Part shown: piece after piece, positions 46,360 through 56,232 of the stretch
Position numbering within the stretch: the stretch's first letter is position 1
How the letters are laid out: each line of letters starts with the position of its first letter
Origin: JAIOPA01 sp036522895
GTDB taxonomy: Bacteria > Eisenbacteria > RBG-16-71-46
Assembly: GCA_036522895.1 (NCBI GenBank)
Contig: DATDEX010000279.1
Span: forward strand, 1 to 64,000
Direction: 5' to 3'
Length of the DNA: 64,000 bases
The notes under the pieces: model-generated
The model's database searches: none
The model's input: only the letters and a program-made list of their open reading frames with translations
What the model was told of the DNA's origin: nothing
Made by a program: the position numbers and the translations under genes

Positions 46360-47064
46360 CTACACCTCGGTCAACGAGGCGGAGAAGCTTTCGACGCCGC
46401 GGAAGCTCCTCCGCAGGCGTACGCGCCAGAGCCAGTAGAGGAGCGCGGCGAGCACCACCAGCGGCAGGCCGTTGAGCAGCGGCCTGCGGATCAGCTTCGG
46501 GATCACGGCCCTGACATGGCCGATCGAGAGCGAGGCGACGAGAAGCGCGACGCACATGCGCCAGAGGTGCCGGGTGATTCTCGGCACGCCGCGAATCGCT
46601 TTCGCGCCGCCCGCCCGGATCCACCTTAGATCGCCGATGCCGGCGAGCAGCGCGAGGGATCCGATGATGAAGAATGGCGCCGCCGGCATTCCGAGCAGCA
46701 TGCCCCCGGGACTCGCGGCCGCGACGAACCCGCCGGCAAACAGGGCGAGCCCGAGTACAAACGCCAGCGCCATGAGCCCGAGCGAAAAGCCCCGTGCGCC
46801 GGACGCCGGCGGACGCACCGTGGTGAGCCCGGTCGTCACGAGGTAGGCGGTCAGCAACCCGACGGGAATGTTCGACGCCGGCTGCTTGCCCCACACGGCC
46901 GCCATGAGCGAGCCCATGAGCCCCATCGTGAGCATCGCGTAGACGAACCACCTGCCGCTCCCGCGATGCACGCGGCCGCCCTTGGTCACGAAGAGCGCCA
47001 GCAGGCCGGTGATGAGCCCGAGGCTTCCCGCGAGAATGTGTACGGCCCGCGCCGTTTCGTGCAT
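46360..47064 (-). CDS. DUF2306-like integral membrane protein
   Basis: A 234-residue protein with about seven hydrophobic helices. The N-terminus VHILAGSLGLITGLLALFVT followed by KGGRVHRGSGRWFVYAMLTM resembles DUF2306-like membrane proteins, which carry conserved His and Arg residues in early loops. No enzymatic role is established for the family. It lies divergent from the next small membrane-protein gene and about 100 bp upstream of the ABC importer operon, with no sign of cotranscription. Confidence 0.7.
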   Translation of the reverse strand: MHETARAVHILAGSLGLITGLLALFVTKGGRVHRGSGRWFVYAMLTMGLMGSLMAAVWGKQPASNIPVGLLTAYLVTTGLTTVRPPASGARGFSLGLMALAFVLGLALFAGGFVAAASPGGMLLGMPAAPFFIIGSLALLAGIGDLRWIRAGGAKAIRGVPRITRHLWRMCVALLVASLSIGHVRAVIPKLIRRPLLNGLPLVVLAALLYWLWRVRLRRSFRGVESFSASLTEV

Positions 47065-47337
47065 GGACGACCCCCTGTTGCCTCGTGGCGTTCACTGGTG
47101 CTACGTGGCCCGGCCGCGGGATGTTGCCTCGCGCCCGGCGAACACCGCGAATCCCGCGCCGCTGCCGGCGGGCACGAGGAAGCCCCGCCTCGCGATCGCC
47201 TTCGATACCGTATGCTCGATCGCGGCAGCGTGGCTGCCGCTCGCGATCGCCGTGTTCGTCACGGTCATGCGGATCTACTGGGTGGCCTACGCGATGCGCG
47301 CGCCCAGCGAGCCCGATTCGACCCGGGGGGACTTGCC

Positions 47338-47715
47338 ATGCGCAGCAGCAAGGTCGCACTGACCGCCACTACGCTGATGGGCGTCTTTGGGCTCGGATGG
47401 TTTTTCATGCCCGACGCGCTGGCGAAGTACTGGAAGCTGGCACCCGGCGCGGACCTCGACTACATGGGCCACCGCTATGGCGCCCTGCTCATCGGCCTGG
47501 GTGTCACCGTGTGGCTGGGGCGCAATGCGCTCAACACGGAGGCACGCCGCGCGCTGATGGCCGGCGCATTGGTCTCGCTGGTGCTGACCACCGCGCTCAG
47601 CCTCTACGGCGCGCTCGCGCTGAGCCTCAACGCCTGGCCTGCATTCGGTGTGGAACTTGTGCTGACGTTGGGGATGGCGTGGGCGATGTTCGTGAGACCG
47701 GAGCCGGCCGCGTAG
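47338..47715 (+). CDS. Small four-helix membrane protein
   Basis: A 125-residue protein with four hydrophobic helices (LTATTLMGVFGLGWFFMP, YGALLIGLGVTVWLGR, LMAGALVSLVLTTALSLYGA, FGVELVLTLGMAWAMF). The conserved-looking GHRYGALLIGLG recalls DUF4345/DoxX-like proteins, but the match is not firm. GGGGGGA precedes ATG 47338; the open frame further upstream lacks membrane segments and a ribosome site. The 265 bp after it, up to the Sel1 gene, hold nothing I can support. Confidence 0.65.
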   Translation: MRSSKVALTATTLMGVFGLGWFFMPDALAKYWKLAPGADLDYMGHRYGALLIGLGVTVWLGRNALNTEARRALMAGALVSLVLTTALSLYGALALSLNAWPAFGVELVLTLGMAWAMFVRPEPAA

Positions 47716-47980
47716 GGGAGACCAACACCCCCTGGCATCGACGGCACCGTGCGCGCCCGCCGTGGGCTTGCGTTGCTCGCGCTCATGCGGGAGGCGCCGT
47801 GGAATGGCCGCGATACGCGTCGAGCCGATAGGCTTCGAGCGAAAGCGCGGCGGGATCGAACCGTCCGAGGATCGTCCCGAGGCATGCCTCGACATCGGAG
47901 TCGTGGAGCGGCGGATGGTCCGGGCGCTTCACCCAGGTCGGGATCCCGGGGACGGACACCCAATATCGAGTAGCTTCTCG

Positions 47981-50044
47981 CTAGTGCTTGACGCCTCGGC
48001 CCTGAGTGCGCATCACATCGAGCGCGCGCTTGGCGTTCGCATCTCCCTGCTGAGCCGCTTTGCGGTACCAGAGAACGGCTGTGGCGTCGTCCTTCGCCAC
48101 GCCCGAGCCATGTTCGTACGCCAGGCCGAGGTTGTACTGGGCACTCGCGTATCCCTGTTCGGCCGCCTTTCGCCACCAGAGCACGGCTGTGGCGTCATCC
48201 TCCACGACGCCATTGCCATTGGCGTACATCGCGCCGAGGTTGTTCTGGGCCCTCGCGACTCCCTGCTCGGCCGCCTTGCGGAACCAGAGAACGGCCGTGC
48301 CGTCGTCTTTCGCCACGCCACTGCCATTCGCGTACATCGAGCCGAGATTGGCCTGGGCGTCCGCGTCTCCTTGTTCAGCCGCCTTGCGGTACCAGAGAAC
48401 GGCTGTGGAGTCATCCTTCGCCACGCCCTTGCCATTGGCGTACATCACGCCGAGGTTGTGCTGGGCGTCCGCGTCCCCCTGTTCAGCCGCTTTGCGGAAC
48501 CAGAGAACGGCTGTGGCGTCATTCTTCGCCACGCCACTGCCATTCGCGTACATCGAGCCGAGGTTGCACTGGGCGCCCGCCTCTCCTTGTTCAGCCGCCT
48601 TGCGGTACCAGAGAACGGCTGTGGAGTCGTCCTTCCGCGTGCCACTGCCATCTTCGTACATCATGCCGAGGCTCTACTGGGCGCTCGCGAATCCCTGTTC
48701 AGCCGCCTTTCGGTACCAGAGAACGGCTTTGGCGTCATCCTTCGCCACGCCCCTGCCATTGACGTACATCAAGCCGAGGTTGCACTGGGCGCTCGCGTCT
48801 CCTTGTTCAGCCGCCTTTCGATACCAGAGAACGGCTGTGGAGTCATCTTCCGCCACGCCCTTGCCATTCGAGTACATCGAGCCGAGGTTGTCCTGGGCGT
48901 CCGCGGCCCCCTGTTCAGCCGCCTTGCGGTACCAGAGGACGGCTGTGGCGTCATCCTTGTCCACGCCCCTGCCAGTGGCGTACATCAGCCCGAGGTTGTA
49001 CTGGGCGTCCGCGTCTCCCTGTTCAGCCGCCTTTCGCAACCAGAGAACGCCTGTGGCGTCATCCTTAGCCACGCCCCTGCCGTCCTGATACATCAATCCG
49101 AGGTTGACTTGCGCGCCCGTAAATCCCTGTTCGGCCGCCTTTCGGAACCAGAGAGCGGCTGTGGCGTCATCCCTAGCCACGCCCATGCCATGTTCGTACA
49201 TCACGCCGAGGTTGTGCTGGGCGCTCGCGAATCCCTGTTCAGCAGCCTTTCGGTACCAGAGAACGGCTGTGGCGTCATCCCTCGCAACGCCCCTGCCATG
49301 GGCGTAGATCACGCCGAGGTTGTACTGGGCCCTCGCGTCTCCCTGCTCGGCCGCCTTGCGGTACCAGAGAACGGCTGTGGCGTCATCCTTCGCCACACCC
49401 CTGCCATCGGCGTACATCACGCCGAGGTTGTACTGGGCGTCCGCGGCTCCCTGTTCAGCCGCCTTGCGGTACCAGAGAACGGCTGTGGCGTCATCTTTCT
49501 CCACGCCCCTGCCATTGGCGTACATCAAGCCGAGGTTGTCCTGGGCAAGCGCAAGTCCCTGTTCGGTCGCCTTTCGGTACCAGAGAACGGCTGTGGCGTC
49601 ATCCCTCGCCACGCCTCTGCCGTTGGCATACATCAAGCCGAGGTTGGACTGGGCGAGCGCAAATCCCTGTTCGGCCGCCTTTCGGTACCAGAGAACGGCA
49701 GTCGAGTCATCCTTCGCCACGCCCCTGCCATGGGCGTACATGATGCCCAGGTTGTACTGGGCCCTCGCGTCTCCCTGCTCGGCCGCCTTTCGCAACCAGA
49801 CAGCGGCTGTGGCGTCATCTTTCTCCACGCCCCTGCCATCGCCGTACATCACGCCGAGGTTGTACTGGGCCTGCGCGTCCCCATGCTCGGCCAATGGGCG
49901 CAATAGCCGGAGTGCCGTAGAGTAGTCACCACGGTTCGCAGCGGCGACGCCGTCTTCCAGCGGTCCAGCGTTCGCGTTTCCGGATGTCAGCAAGAACAAC
50001 AGAATGAAGGCGAGCAGACGCCTCATGCGGCCGAATGCAGGCAT
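47981..50044 (-). pseudogene. Secreted Sel1-repeat protein interrupted by an in-frame TAG
   Basis: The gene begins at ATG 50044 after AAGGAGG, with a signal peptide (MRRLLAFILLFLLTSGNANA). It then has 17 Sel1-type repeats of 36 residues, of the form AEQGDARAQYNLGVMYAHGR followed by GVAKDDATAVLWYRKA, plus a short partial repeat. In repeat 12 the usual Gln-Tyr-Asn-Leu is CAG-TAG-AGC-CTC: the Tyr codon has become TAG at 48674-48676, while the same frame continues intact to 47981. As read, translation gives a 456-residue protein and leaves a 227-residue frame behind. Sel1 proteins scaffold protein complexes, often in the periplasm. The stop may be a true nonsense mutation, a mis-assembled repeat or suppressed. 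Confidence 0.85.
48056..49891 (-). repeat. Seventeen 108-bp tandem repeats (Sel1 units)
   Basis: The coding array is made of 17 consecutive units of exactly 108 bp, strongly alike at DNA level: phrases such as AGAACGGCTGTGGCGTCATC on the plus strand recur in most units. The likeness suggests recent expansion or continuing gene conversion and makes the region prone to slippage and misassembly. Confidence 0.9.
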
Positions 50045-50260
50045 CGACGTTCCTCCTTGCTTAGGCCTCGTCTCTCTTTGCGGTGGCGCGAGCCGCCGAA
50101 CCCTGACATTGTCGCATGAGAACATTGGCAGTGTCCCGTGACCTGCTCCCCAACTCGGAAACAAACGCAGTCAGCATCCTGTCGAGTTGAGTGCGAAGTG
50201 CGTTCCTGATGAGAGCGGCCCGGGATCGGCTTCGCAAGATGCGCGTGCAGCCCAGATCTC

Positions 50261-50488
50261 GTGCGACCGCGACTCCTAGGTCAAGGTTCCGGAGTGTGCC
50301 GCTCCTTCGATGGCGGCCTCACCCGGACGGCGGCCCCGAGGCAGCCAGCGGACCCTTACATCCCGGCCCTCACCGCCAGCGACACGCCACTGTTGGCCGG
50401 GACCAATGACGGCGGGGTGTTCCGTTCAAGCGATGGCGGCCTCAGATCGCCTGACCTCAGCGCTCAGAAGCGAAGGGTGCGGAGATGA
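50261..50488 (+). pseudogene. Remnant of a BNR/Asp-box propeller gene
   Basis: A 75-codon frame with two Asp-box-like phrases, GVCRSFDGGLTRTA and LLAGTNDGGVFRSSDGGLRS, of the kind found in sortilin-like propellers (compare the intact gene at 23.5-26.7 kb). It has no signal peptide or ribosome site, and its 3' end overlaps the convergent M48 gene. It is most simply a decayed fragment of such a propeller gene. The rest of the 50045-50463 interval shows nothing else. Confidence 0.45.
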
Positions 50489-52002
50489 CCGGAGCGCCGA
50501 GGGGGCCGTTGGAATCCTTCTTGTGCGATCCCCAGCTTATCTGCCAAGCGACTCTTGTAGACCACACTCAATTCTTCCTCAATCTGTTCAACTTCGGGGA
50601 TCAGCGCCGATGCCGGCTTGGAAGGCCGGACGTTCATCTCCGCGGAGGCGAGTCTGTCCATCCGCGGTCCTAGTGCATCCAAGCGCGCAGCTAAGGGCGG
50701 GTGCGAATCCGTGGGATGCGCGAGTTGTGTGTCGGCAATCCCCTTCAACCAATCTCTTGCGGGCAGCTCGGCGACGAGGAGCGCAAAACTCTTACTGACG
50801 TTGACCAAGCCGGTGCCATCGCCCTCGCGCAAGACGCTCGCAACACTGTCCTCAAGCTCTCCCCGGCGAGCCGAGAACGCGTGGACCTTCGCGAGGGCCG
50901 AAGCCATGCATAAGTTGTTCGTGACGCTCGCCCCCGCCGCATCAGCGGCCAGTTCGCGATCACGGCTAAGCCGACGCTCCGCGACTGCAAAACATTCAAG
51001 GTAGTAGCTCAGGATGCCGAGCGCGGGCAGGAGCGGCAGGAGCATGGCCCCGCTGCCCGCGCTGCTCTGTATCGCGGCAATCGATGATGTGGTACCTCGA
51101 TATATCGGATAGAAACGTTGGCTGAACTTGGTGTCGTTTCCTTTAAAGTGACCCAGTTCGTGGCCAAGGATTGCTGCGAACTCGTCAACGTCCAGAATTC
51201 TGCACAGCGGAAGGGAACAGTACAGCGTACGTCCACCGAGCGATTCTCCAATGCAATGGACGTCGGCCTCAGTCACGAAGAAGTTTCCGTCTAGCCCCGC
51301 GACGAGGTGGTCAGGGACACACGCGCCCAGGGTCTTGGCGACAGCCTCCACGCGTGCCCACAGGGCCGGCGCAGTATTTCTACCAATGCTCCTCCCTAGA
51401 ACCTCATGTTCTGCCCTCTTCACCACCGCCCACATCACGCCCGCGATCTTGAAGGCCCCCAGCCCCGCTCCAACTGCTATTGCCGCGATGACTCCGGTAA
51501 GCACGCTGCCGAAGAACACGACACCACCATAGTAGATGGCCACCACGGCAATGCTCGCATGGACGAGGACCAACACGACCACGCATATCGCCGTCCCGTA
51601 CATCCCAGGCAAGAACACTTCGACCAGAAGGTCGCGACTGCCCTTTGCGAGGACCCCTGCCAATCCAATCCCGCAGATGAGCGCGATTCCCGCGAGGGCA
51701 GCGGCCACAGAGGTGCCAAACATGAGCTTCAAGATCAAATTGGTACGGCAGACGCCTCTTGTAGCTCTGCTCGAGGTCTTGCAGAGGTGATCGAGCGTGG
51801 CGTCGGCAAGTTCTTCCTGAGAGGTTTCGGGACGCGCTTCGAGCGTCGCCTTCCGTACTTGAGCGTCATACCGGAGCCGAACACGCGCCGCGACACCAGC
51901 GCCCAGAATCGGAACCGCGAGAAGCATTACGAGGAGCCATCGTCGCTTAATCAATACGACTCCAAGGCTTGCTGTCTGCAGCGGGGAGGAGCTCGACGGC
52001 AC
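50464..52002 (-). CDS. M48-family membrane metallopeptidase
   Basis: A 512-residue protein. The zinc site is HELGH within DEFAAILGHELGHFKGND, and the third ligand lies in SRDRELAADAAGASVTNNLC. About five hydrophobic segments precede or follow it (LLVMLLAVPILGAGVAARV, VVAIYYGGVVFFGSVLTGVI, MLLPLLPALGILSYYLECFA), so the enzyme is in the inner membrane with HtpX/Ste24-like topology. Known relatives degrade damaged membrane proteins or process lipoprotein-like substrates. The start is a GTG without a clear ribosome site and may be a few codons downstream. No regulator is adjacent. Confidence 0.85.
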   Translation of the reverse strand: MPSSSSPLQTASLGVVLIKRRWLLVMLLAVPILGAGVAARVRLRYDAQVRKATLEARPETSQEELADATLDHLCKTSSRATRGVCRTNLILKLMFGTSVAAALAGIALICGIGLAGVLAKGSRDLLVEVFLPGMYGTAICVVVLVLVHASIAVVAIYYGGVVFFGSVLTGVIAAIAVGAGLGAFKIAGVMWAVVKRAEHEVLGRSIGRNTAPALWARVEAVAKTLGACVPDHLVAGLDGNFFVTEADVHCIGESLGGRTLYCSLPLCRILDVDEFAAILGHELGHFKGNDTKFSQRFYPIYRGTTSSIAAIQSSAGSGAMLLPLLPALGILSYYLECFAVAERRLSRDRELAADAAGASVTNNLCMASALAKVHAFSARRGELEDSVASVLREGDGTGLVNVSKSFALLVAELPARDWLKGIADTQLAHPTDSHPPLAARLDALGPRMDRLASAEMNVRPSKPASALIPEVEQIEEELSVVYKSRLADKLGIAQEGFQRPPRRSGHLRTLRF

Positions 52003-52180
52003 GAGACAGATCTACTGGCACGCTGAACCCGGGAGCGCGAGTGTCGGGTCCACGGAACCCTACCATGATCCGTGGGCTCAGAATCGGGGAGTGGAGTTCC
52101 CGGAGTTCAGTGGACGGTTGCTGGCATGCCAGCAGCCCGGGAGGGCAATGCCGATGTCCACGAAGCCGCGGCCCCGCTCC

Positions 52181-54622
52181 CTACTCCGCCCGCAGCCCCC
52201 GCAGTGCGTCCGCGCGCACCGCGCCTACCGCCGGCACCCCACTCGCGACCATCGCCGTCACGAGCAGCCCCGCGCTGACGAGCGCAAGCAGCGCGGGGCT
52301 CCCCGGCGACACGCCGAACATCAGGCGCGACATGAAGCCACTCGCGAGCCAGGCCCCGAACGCGCCCGCGGCGGTGCCGATGCCGGCGAGGCGGATCGTG
52401 CGCGCGAAGATCAGGCCGACGATGCTGCGAGGCGAGGCTCCCAACGCCATGCGGATGCCGATCTCGTGTCGTCGCTGCTCCACCGTGTAGGCGGCGATCC
52501 CGTACACGCCCAGCGCCGTGAGCAGGAGGGAGATGAGCGTGAACGTCACGAGCAGGCCCACGCTGAAGCGTCGCGGGGCGATCGTGGTGTCGACGTACGC
52601 CCGCAAATCGGTGAGCGTCCCCGTCGCCACCGCCGGATCCACCTCGTGCAGAATCCTGAGGAAGGTGGGCCCGAACGCGGCCGGCTCGCTCCGCACGCGA
52701 ACGGCCCAGAACTGGGTGGCCGTGACGAGCGAGGTCGCGTCCGGGTGCACTTGCCGCATGGAGATGAAGACTTCGGGGGCCGCCGGTCCGTCGAGGTCGG
52801 TCTCGCGCAGGTCGTCCACGACCCCCACGATCGTCACGGGTCGGGGCCCGGTGTCGTTGTCGTCGATCAGCAGCTGTCGATCGACCGCACCGGTCTTCGC
52901 GAAGAATCGCTCGGCCAATGCCCGATTGACGACCGCGACGGTAGGCGCCGCGCCGTCGTCATGCTCGCTGATCAGCCGCCCCGCCCTCCTGTGTGCCCCG
53001 ATCGCCTCCAGGTAACCCGCCGACACGGCGCGATAGGTGGCGTTGGGCCAGTCGCTCCTTAGCGCTGGCGGATCCTGCGCCGGCGCGACCGGTACCGACG
53101 CCAGCACCCCGCTGAGCGGCGCATTCGATGTTCCACCCGCCGCCACCACTCCCGGCGCGCCCGCGAGTGCAGCCGACATCGAGAGGGAGAAGGGCGACAG
53201 GTCCGCGGGCGTCGGGTAGCGCTTGGGCGGCAGCGACAGCCGTGCCACGAACACCGAATCGGGGCGGTAGCCCAACTCCACTCGCTCGAGGCCGATGAGG
53301 CTCTGCACCAGCGCCGCCGTCGCCGAGGTGACGATCAGGGCCAGCGCGACCTCGACGACGATGAACGACGAGCGCAGTCGTGCCTGGGTGCGTGTCGTGC
53401 CGCCCGCGCGCCCGACGCCCCGAAGGACGGTCTCGAGCGAGGCGCTCCGCGCGATGAGAATCGGGGCGAGACTGAACAGCAGCACGGCAATGGCGCAGAC
53501 CGCGAACACCAAGCCCAAGACCGTGGGGCTTAGTCGTGCCTCCTCGATCCGTGGCGCGATCGCCCCGAGATGCGACGCGGCGTACGAGATCGCCAGGTAG
53601 GCCAGCCCCGAGCCGATCAGGCCGGCCGTCGCCACGAGCAGGGCGCCCTCGATGAGGAACCGGAGCGCGAGTCGTGCATGCGATGCGCCCAGGGCCAGAC
53701 AGACCGCGGTCTCGCCCTGCCGGCGAACCGCGCGCGCGAGGAGCAGGTTGAGCACGTTGACGAGCGCGATCACCACCATGAGCGAGACGCACGCCAGGAG
53801 CACGATCAGCGTCGGCCGGAGCGTCGTCGCGAGGTAATCCTGGAGCGGCGTGGCCCGCACGCCGAGCTTCCTGGCGTAGTCCACGGGGAACTGGGCGCGC
53901 AGGCGCGCGGCCACGAGGTTCAGTTCCCGATCGGCGCCGGCCGCCGTCGCGGATGGCTCCAGGCGCCCGAACATGCGAATGAAGTTGACTGAGCCACGCG
54001 CGTTTCGCCGAGGATCGCGCTCGGGATCGAGCGGCACCACGAGATCCACGTCGCGCACCGGGAGCGGGAAGAAGCGTGGCAGCACGCCGACGACCGTGTA
54101 GCTCTCGCCATTCAGCCGCAGCGAGCGCCCGATGATTCCCTGATCGCCGGCGAACGCGCGGCGCCAATAGCCGTGGCCCAGCATCACGACGCGAGGCGCA
54201 TCGGGCGCATCGTCGGCGCCGGTGAGCAGACGGCCGACGCTGGCCCTGGCGCCGAGGAGCGCGAGCCCGTCCGCCGACACGCGAAGGCCCTGCACCCACT
54301 GGGCGCCCGAACGCCCCTCGAAGATGGCACTCCAGTTCGCGTAGCCCCCGAGCCGCACCGACGTGGCCTGCGCGCGATAGTCGAGCAGCTCGGGCAGCGT
54401 GAACGGCGCATCGGGGCGGTCGCGGCGCACCGAGGAAACCCAGATCAGTCGCTCGGGGTGGTCGAACGGAAGGCTGTGGATGAGCACGACGTCGGCGACC
54501 GAGTAGACCGTCGCCACGGCGCCGATGCAGATCGCCAGCGTGGCCACGATGAAGCCGGACGCCAGCGGCGAATGCCGAAGCGAGCGGGCGGCGAAGCGGA
54601 GTTCGTGGCCAACGGACGGCAT
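52181..54622 (-). CDS. ADOP-like ABC permease without the N-terminal cytoplasmic domain
   Basis: An 813-residue permease with two MacB-like periplasmic domains and two FtsX cores (MVVIALVNVLNLLLARAVRR; IGIRMALGASPRSIVGLIFA). It resembles the permease at 27.2 kb but begins directly with ELRFAARSLRHSPLASGF, lacking the cytoplasmic N-domain found in PadR-linked members. ATG 54622 fits that conserved N-terminus and has AGGG five bases before it; ATG 54688 is in frame and possible. It is divergent from a MocR regulator whose start shares a mirrored GACCAATG with ATG 54688. No ATPase gene is nearby. Confidence 0.88.
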   Translation of the reverse strand: MPSVGHELRFAARSLRHSPLASGFIVATLAICIGAVATVYSVADVVLIHSLPFDHPERLIWVSSVRRDRPDAPFTLPELLDYRAQATSVRLGGYANWSAIFEGRSGAQWVQGLRVSADGLALLGARASVGRLLTGADDAPDAPRVVMLGHGYWRRAFAGDQGIIGRSLRLNGESYTVVGVLPRFFPLPVRDVDLVVPLDPERDPRRNARGSVNFIRMFGRLEPSATAAGADRELNLVAARLRAQFPVDYARKLGVRATPLQDYLATTLRPTLIVLLACVSLMVVIALVNVLNLLLARAVRRQGETAVCLALGASHARLALRFLIEGALLVATAGLIGSGLAYLAISYAASHLGAIAPRIEEARLSPTVLGLVFAVCAIAVLLFSLAPILIARSASLETVLRGVGRAGGTTRTQARLRSSFIVVEVALALIVTSATAALVQSLIGLERVELGYRPDSVFVARLSLPPKRYPTPADLSPFSLSMSAALAGAPGVVAAGGTSNAPLSGVLASVPVAPAQDPPALRSDWPNATYRAVSAGYLEAIGAHRRAGRLISEHDDGAAPTVAVVNRALAERFFAKTGAVDRQLLIDDNDTGPRPVTIVGVVDDLRETDLDGPAAPEVFISMRQVHPDATSLVTATQFWAVRVRSEPAAFGPTFLRILHEVDPAVATGTLTDLRAYVDTTIAPRRFSVGLLVTFTLISLLLTALGVYGIAAYTVEQRRHEIGIRMALGASPRSIVGLIFARTIRLAGIGTAAGAFGAWLASGFMSRLMFGVSPGSPALLALVSAGLLVTAMVASGVPAVGAVRADALRGLRAE

Positions 54623-54685
54623 CAGGGCCCTCGCAAACGGGAACGTGGGGTGCACTGCGTCCCGCACACGAGACACCGTAGGCGT

Positions 54686-54735
54686 CATTGGTCTTGCCCG
54701 GAAGGGCCACTTATCCGATTCTCAGTGGACCAATG
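54686..54735. promoter_or_regulatory. Mirrored CATTGGTC / GACCAATG between ADOP and mocR
   Basis: CATTGGTC (54686-54693) and GACCAATG (54728-54735) are perfect 8-bp inverted repeats 34 bp apart. Each overlaps a start codon, one for the leftward permease frame and one for the MocR gene. They could be a divergent operator for the MocR protein. Confidence 0.45.
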
Positions 54736-56232
54736 TCCAGGGCCACGAATCCATTTCCGTTCGCGTTGCCGCCGCGCCCACGGGGAGCGTCCGCCACGCG
54801 ATGGCTCTACGAGTCGCTGCGTGCGGCGATCCTCGGGGGTCGCCTCGGAGTGGGCTCGCGGCTGCCCACGACGCGCGAGCTGGCGAAGCATTACGGCCTC
54901 GCGCGCGGCACCGTGGTGACGGCGTTCGAGAACCTCAAAGCCGAGGGTTACGTGAGCGCCACGGTCGGCTCGGGCACCTACGTGGCCTGCGTGCTCCCCG
55001 AGAGCCTGCTCGTGGCGCCGCGCGCGGCGAGATCGCATGGCGCAGGGCCCCACGAGGCGAGGCGGCCCCGGCGACGACTCGCGGCACTTGCGCGCCGAAC
55101 GAGCTTCCTGCCCGTTTACGACAAGGGGCCCACGCGCGCCTTTCGTATTGCCCAGCCAGCGCTCGACCTGTTCCCCACGACCCTCTGGGCGCGCGTGGCG
55201 TCCCGTCGGCTGCGGCTGGCGTCGGCCAAGCTGCTGCTCGGATGCGAGCCGCTGGGGTACGAGCCGTTGCGCGCGGCGATCGCCGAGTACCTCGTAGCCT
55301 CGCGCGGGGTGATGTGCTCGCCCGAGCAAGTGGCCATCGTTTCGGGAACGCTCCAGGCGATGAGCATCGTCGCGCGCTTGTTGATCGATCCGGGGGATCG
55401 CGCGGTGGTGGAGAGCCCGGGCTACATCGGCATGTGGCGCGCGCTCGAGGCCTCGGGCGCCACGATCGTGCCCGTGCCAGTGGACGACGAGGGGCTCGTC
55501 GTGGACGTGAGGCGCATGAAGCACGCGCGGCTCGTGTACGTGACGCCGGCGCATCAGCACCCGATGGGCGTGAGCATGAGCGTGACGCGCCGCCTGGCCT
55601 TGCTCGACTGGGCGGGCCGATCGGGCGCGACCATTTTCGAGGACGACTACGACAGCGAATATCGCTACAGCGGCCCGCCGATGCCGGCGCTGCAGGGGCT
55701 CGACCGGCACGGACGGGTGATCTTCGCCGGGAGCTTCAGCAAGGTGCTGTTCCCTTCGCTCCGGCTGGGCTACGTCGCACTGCCACCCGATCTCGTGGAC
55801 CCGTTCGCATCGGTCGTGTCGGTGACCATGCGCCACGCGCCGCTACCCGATCAGGCCATCCTCGCCGAGTTCATCACGGGCGGGCACTTCGGCCGGCACA
55901 TCCGCCGCATGCGCGAGGTGTACGCCGAGCGGCATGCCGCGCTCGTTTCGAGTGCCAAGGAAGAGCTTTCGGGCCTGCTCGACGTGTGCCCGATCGAGGC
56001 GGGGCTACAGACCGTCGGGTGGCTGCCGGCAGGCGTCGACAGCAAGCGGGTGGCGGCGCTGGCCGCGGAGCGTGCCGTGGAGGTCAGGGTGATCGATCCG
56101 GGGAAGGGCGGGCGCGCGGTGCGGCACGCGCTGCAGCTTGGGTTCGCGGCCGTGGATGCGGCGGAGATTCGGCGAGGGGTCCGGGTGCTGCGGGAGGTGG
56201 TGGGTGGCGTGGTGGCGAAGGGCGAACGATAG
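54733..56232 (+). CDS. MocR-type transcriptional regulator (GntR winged helix fused to aminotransferase fold)
   Basis: A 499-residue fusion. Residues 15-85 are a GntR winged helix: LYESLRAAILGGRLGVGSRL, PTTRELAKHYGLARGTVVTA and FENLKAEGYV. From about residue 120 comes a fold-type I aminotransferase domain with IFEDDYDSEYRYSG and the PLP-binding lysine in FAGSFSKVLFPSLRLGY. MocR proteins sense PLP or amino-acid-like effectors and often act on a divergent neighbour, here the ADOP permease. ATG 54733 is chosen because the winged helix follows directly. PdxR- and GabR-like roles cannot be told apart from this sequence. Confidence 0.93.
   Translation: MSRATNPFPFALPPRPRGASATRWLYESLRAAILGGRLGVGSRLPTTRELAKHYGLARGTVVTAFENLKAEGYVSATVGSGTYVACVLPESLLVAPRAARSHGAGPHEARRPRRRLAALARRTSFLPVYDKGPTRAFRIAQPALDLFPTTLWARVASRRLRLASAKLLLGCEPLGYEPLRAAIAEYLVASRGVMCSPEQVAIVSGTLQAMSIVARLLIDPGDRAVVESPGYIGMWRALEASGATIVPVPVDDEGLVVDVRRMKHARLVYVTPAHQHPMGVSMSVTRRLALLDWAGRSGATIFEDDYDSEYRYSGPPMPALQGLDRHGRVIFAGSFSKVLFPSLRLGYVALPPDLVDPFASVVSVTMRHAPLPDQAILAEFITGGHFGRHIRRMREVYAERHAALVSSAKEELSGLLDVCPIEAGLQTVGWLPAGVDSKRVAALAAERAVEVRVIDPGKGGRAVRHALQLGFAAVDAAEIRRGVRVLREVVGGVVAKGER

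Noticed and set aside
47064..47362. A plus-strand open frame with one hydrophobic stretch between two membrane-protein genes
   Set aside because: No ribosome site, it overlaps the following gene, and its N-terminal part is low-complexity high-GC sequence; the hydrophobic stretch may be chance.
47762..49906. A 714-codon plus-strand repeat frame across the Sel1 array
   Set aside because: It is the antisense shadow of the 108-bp repeats: because the unit length is a multiple of three and stops are absent, long frames arise in several phases. The minus strand has the signal peptide, ribosome site and Sel1 consensus.
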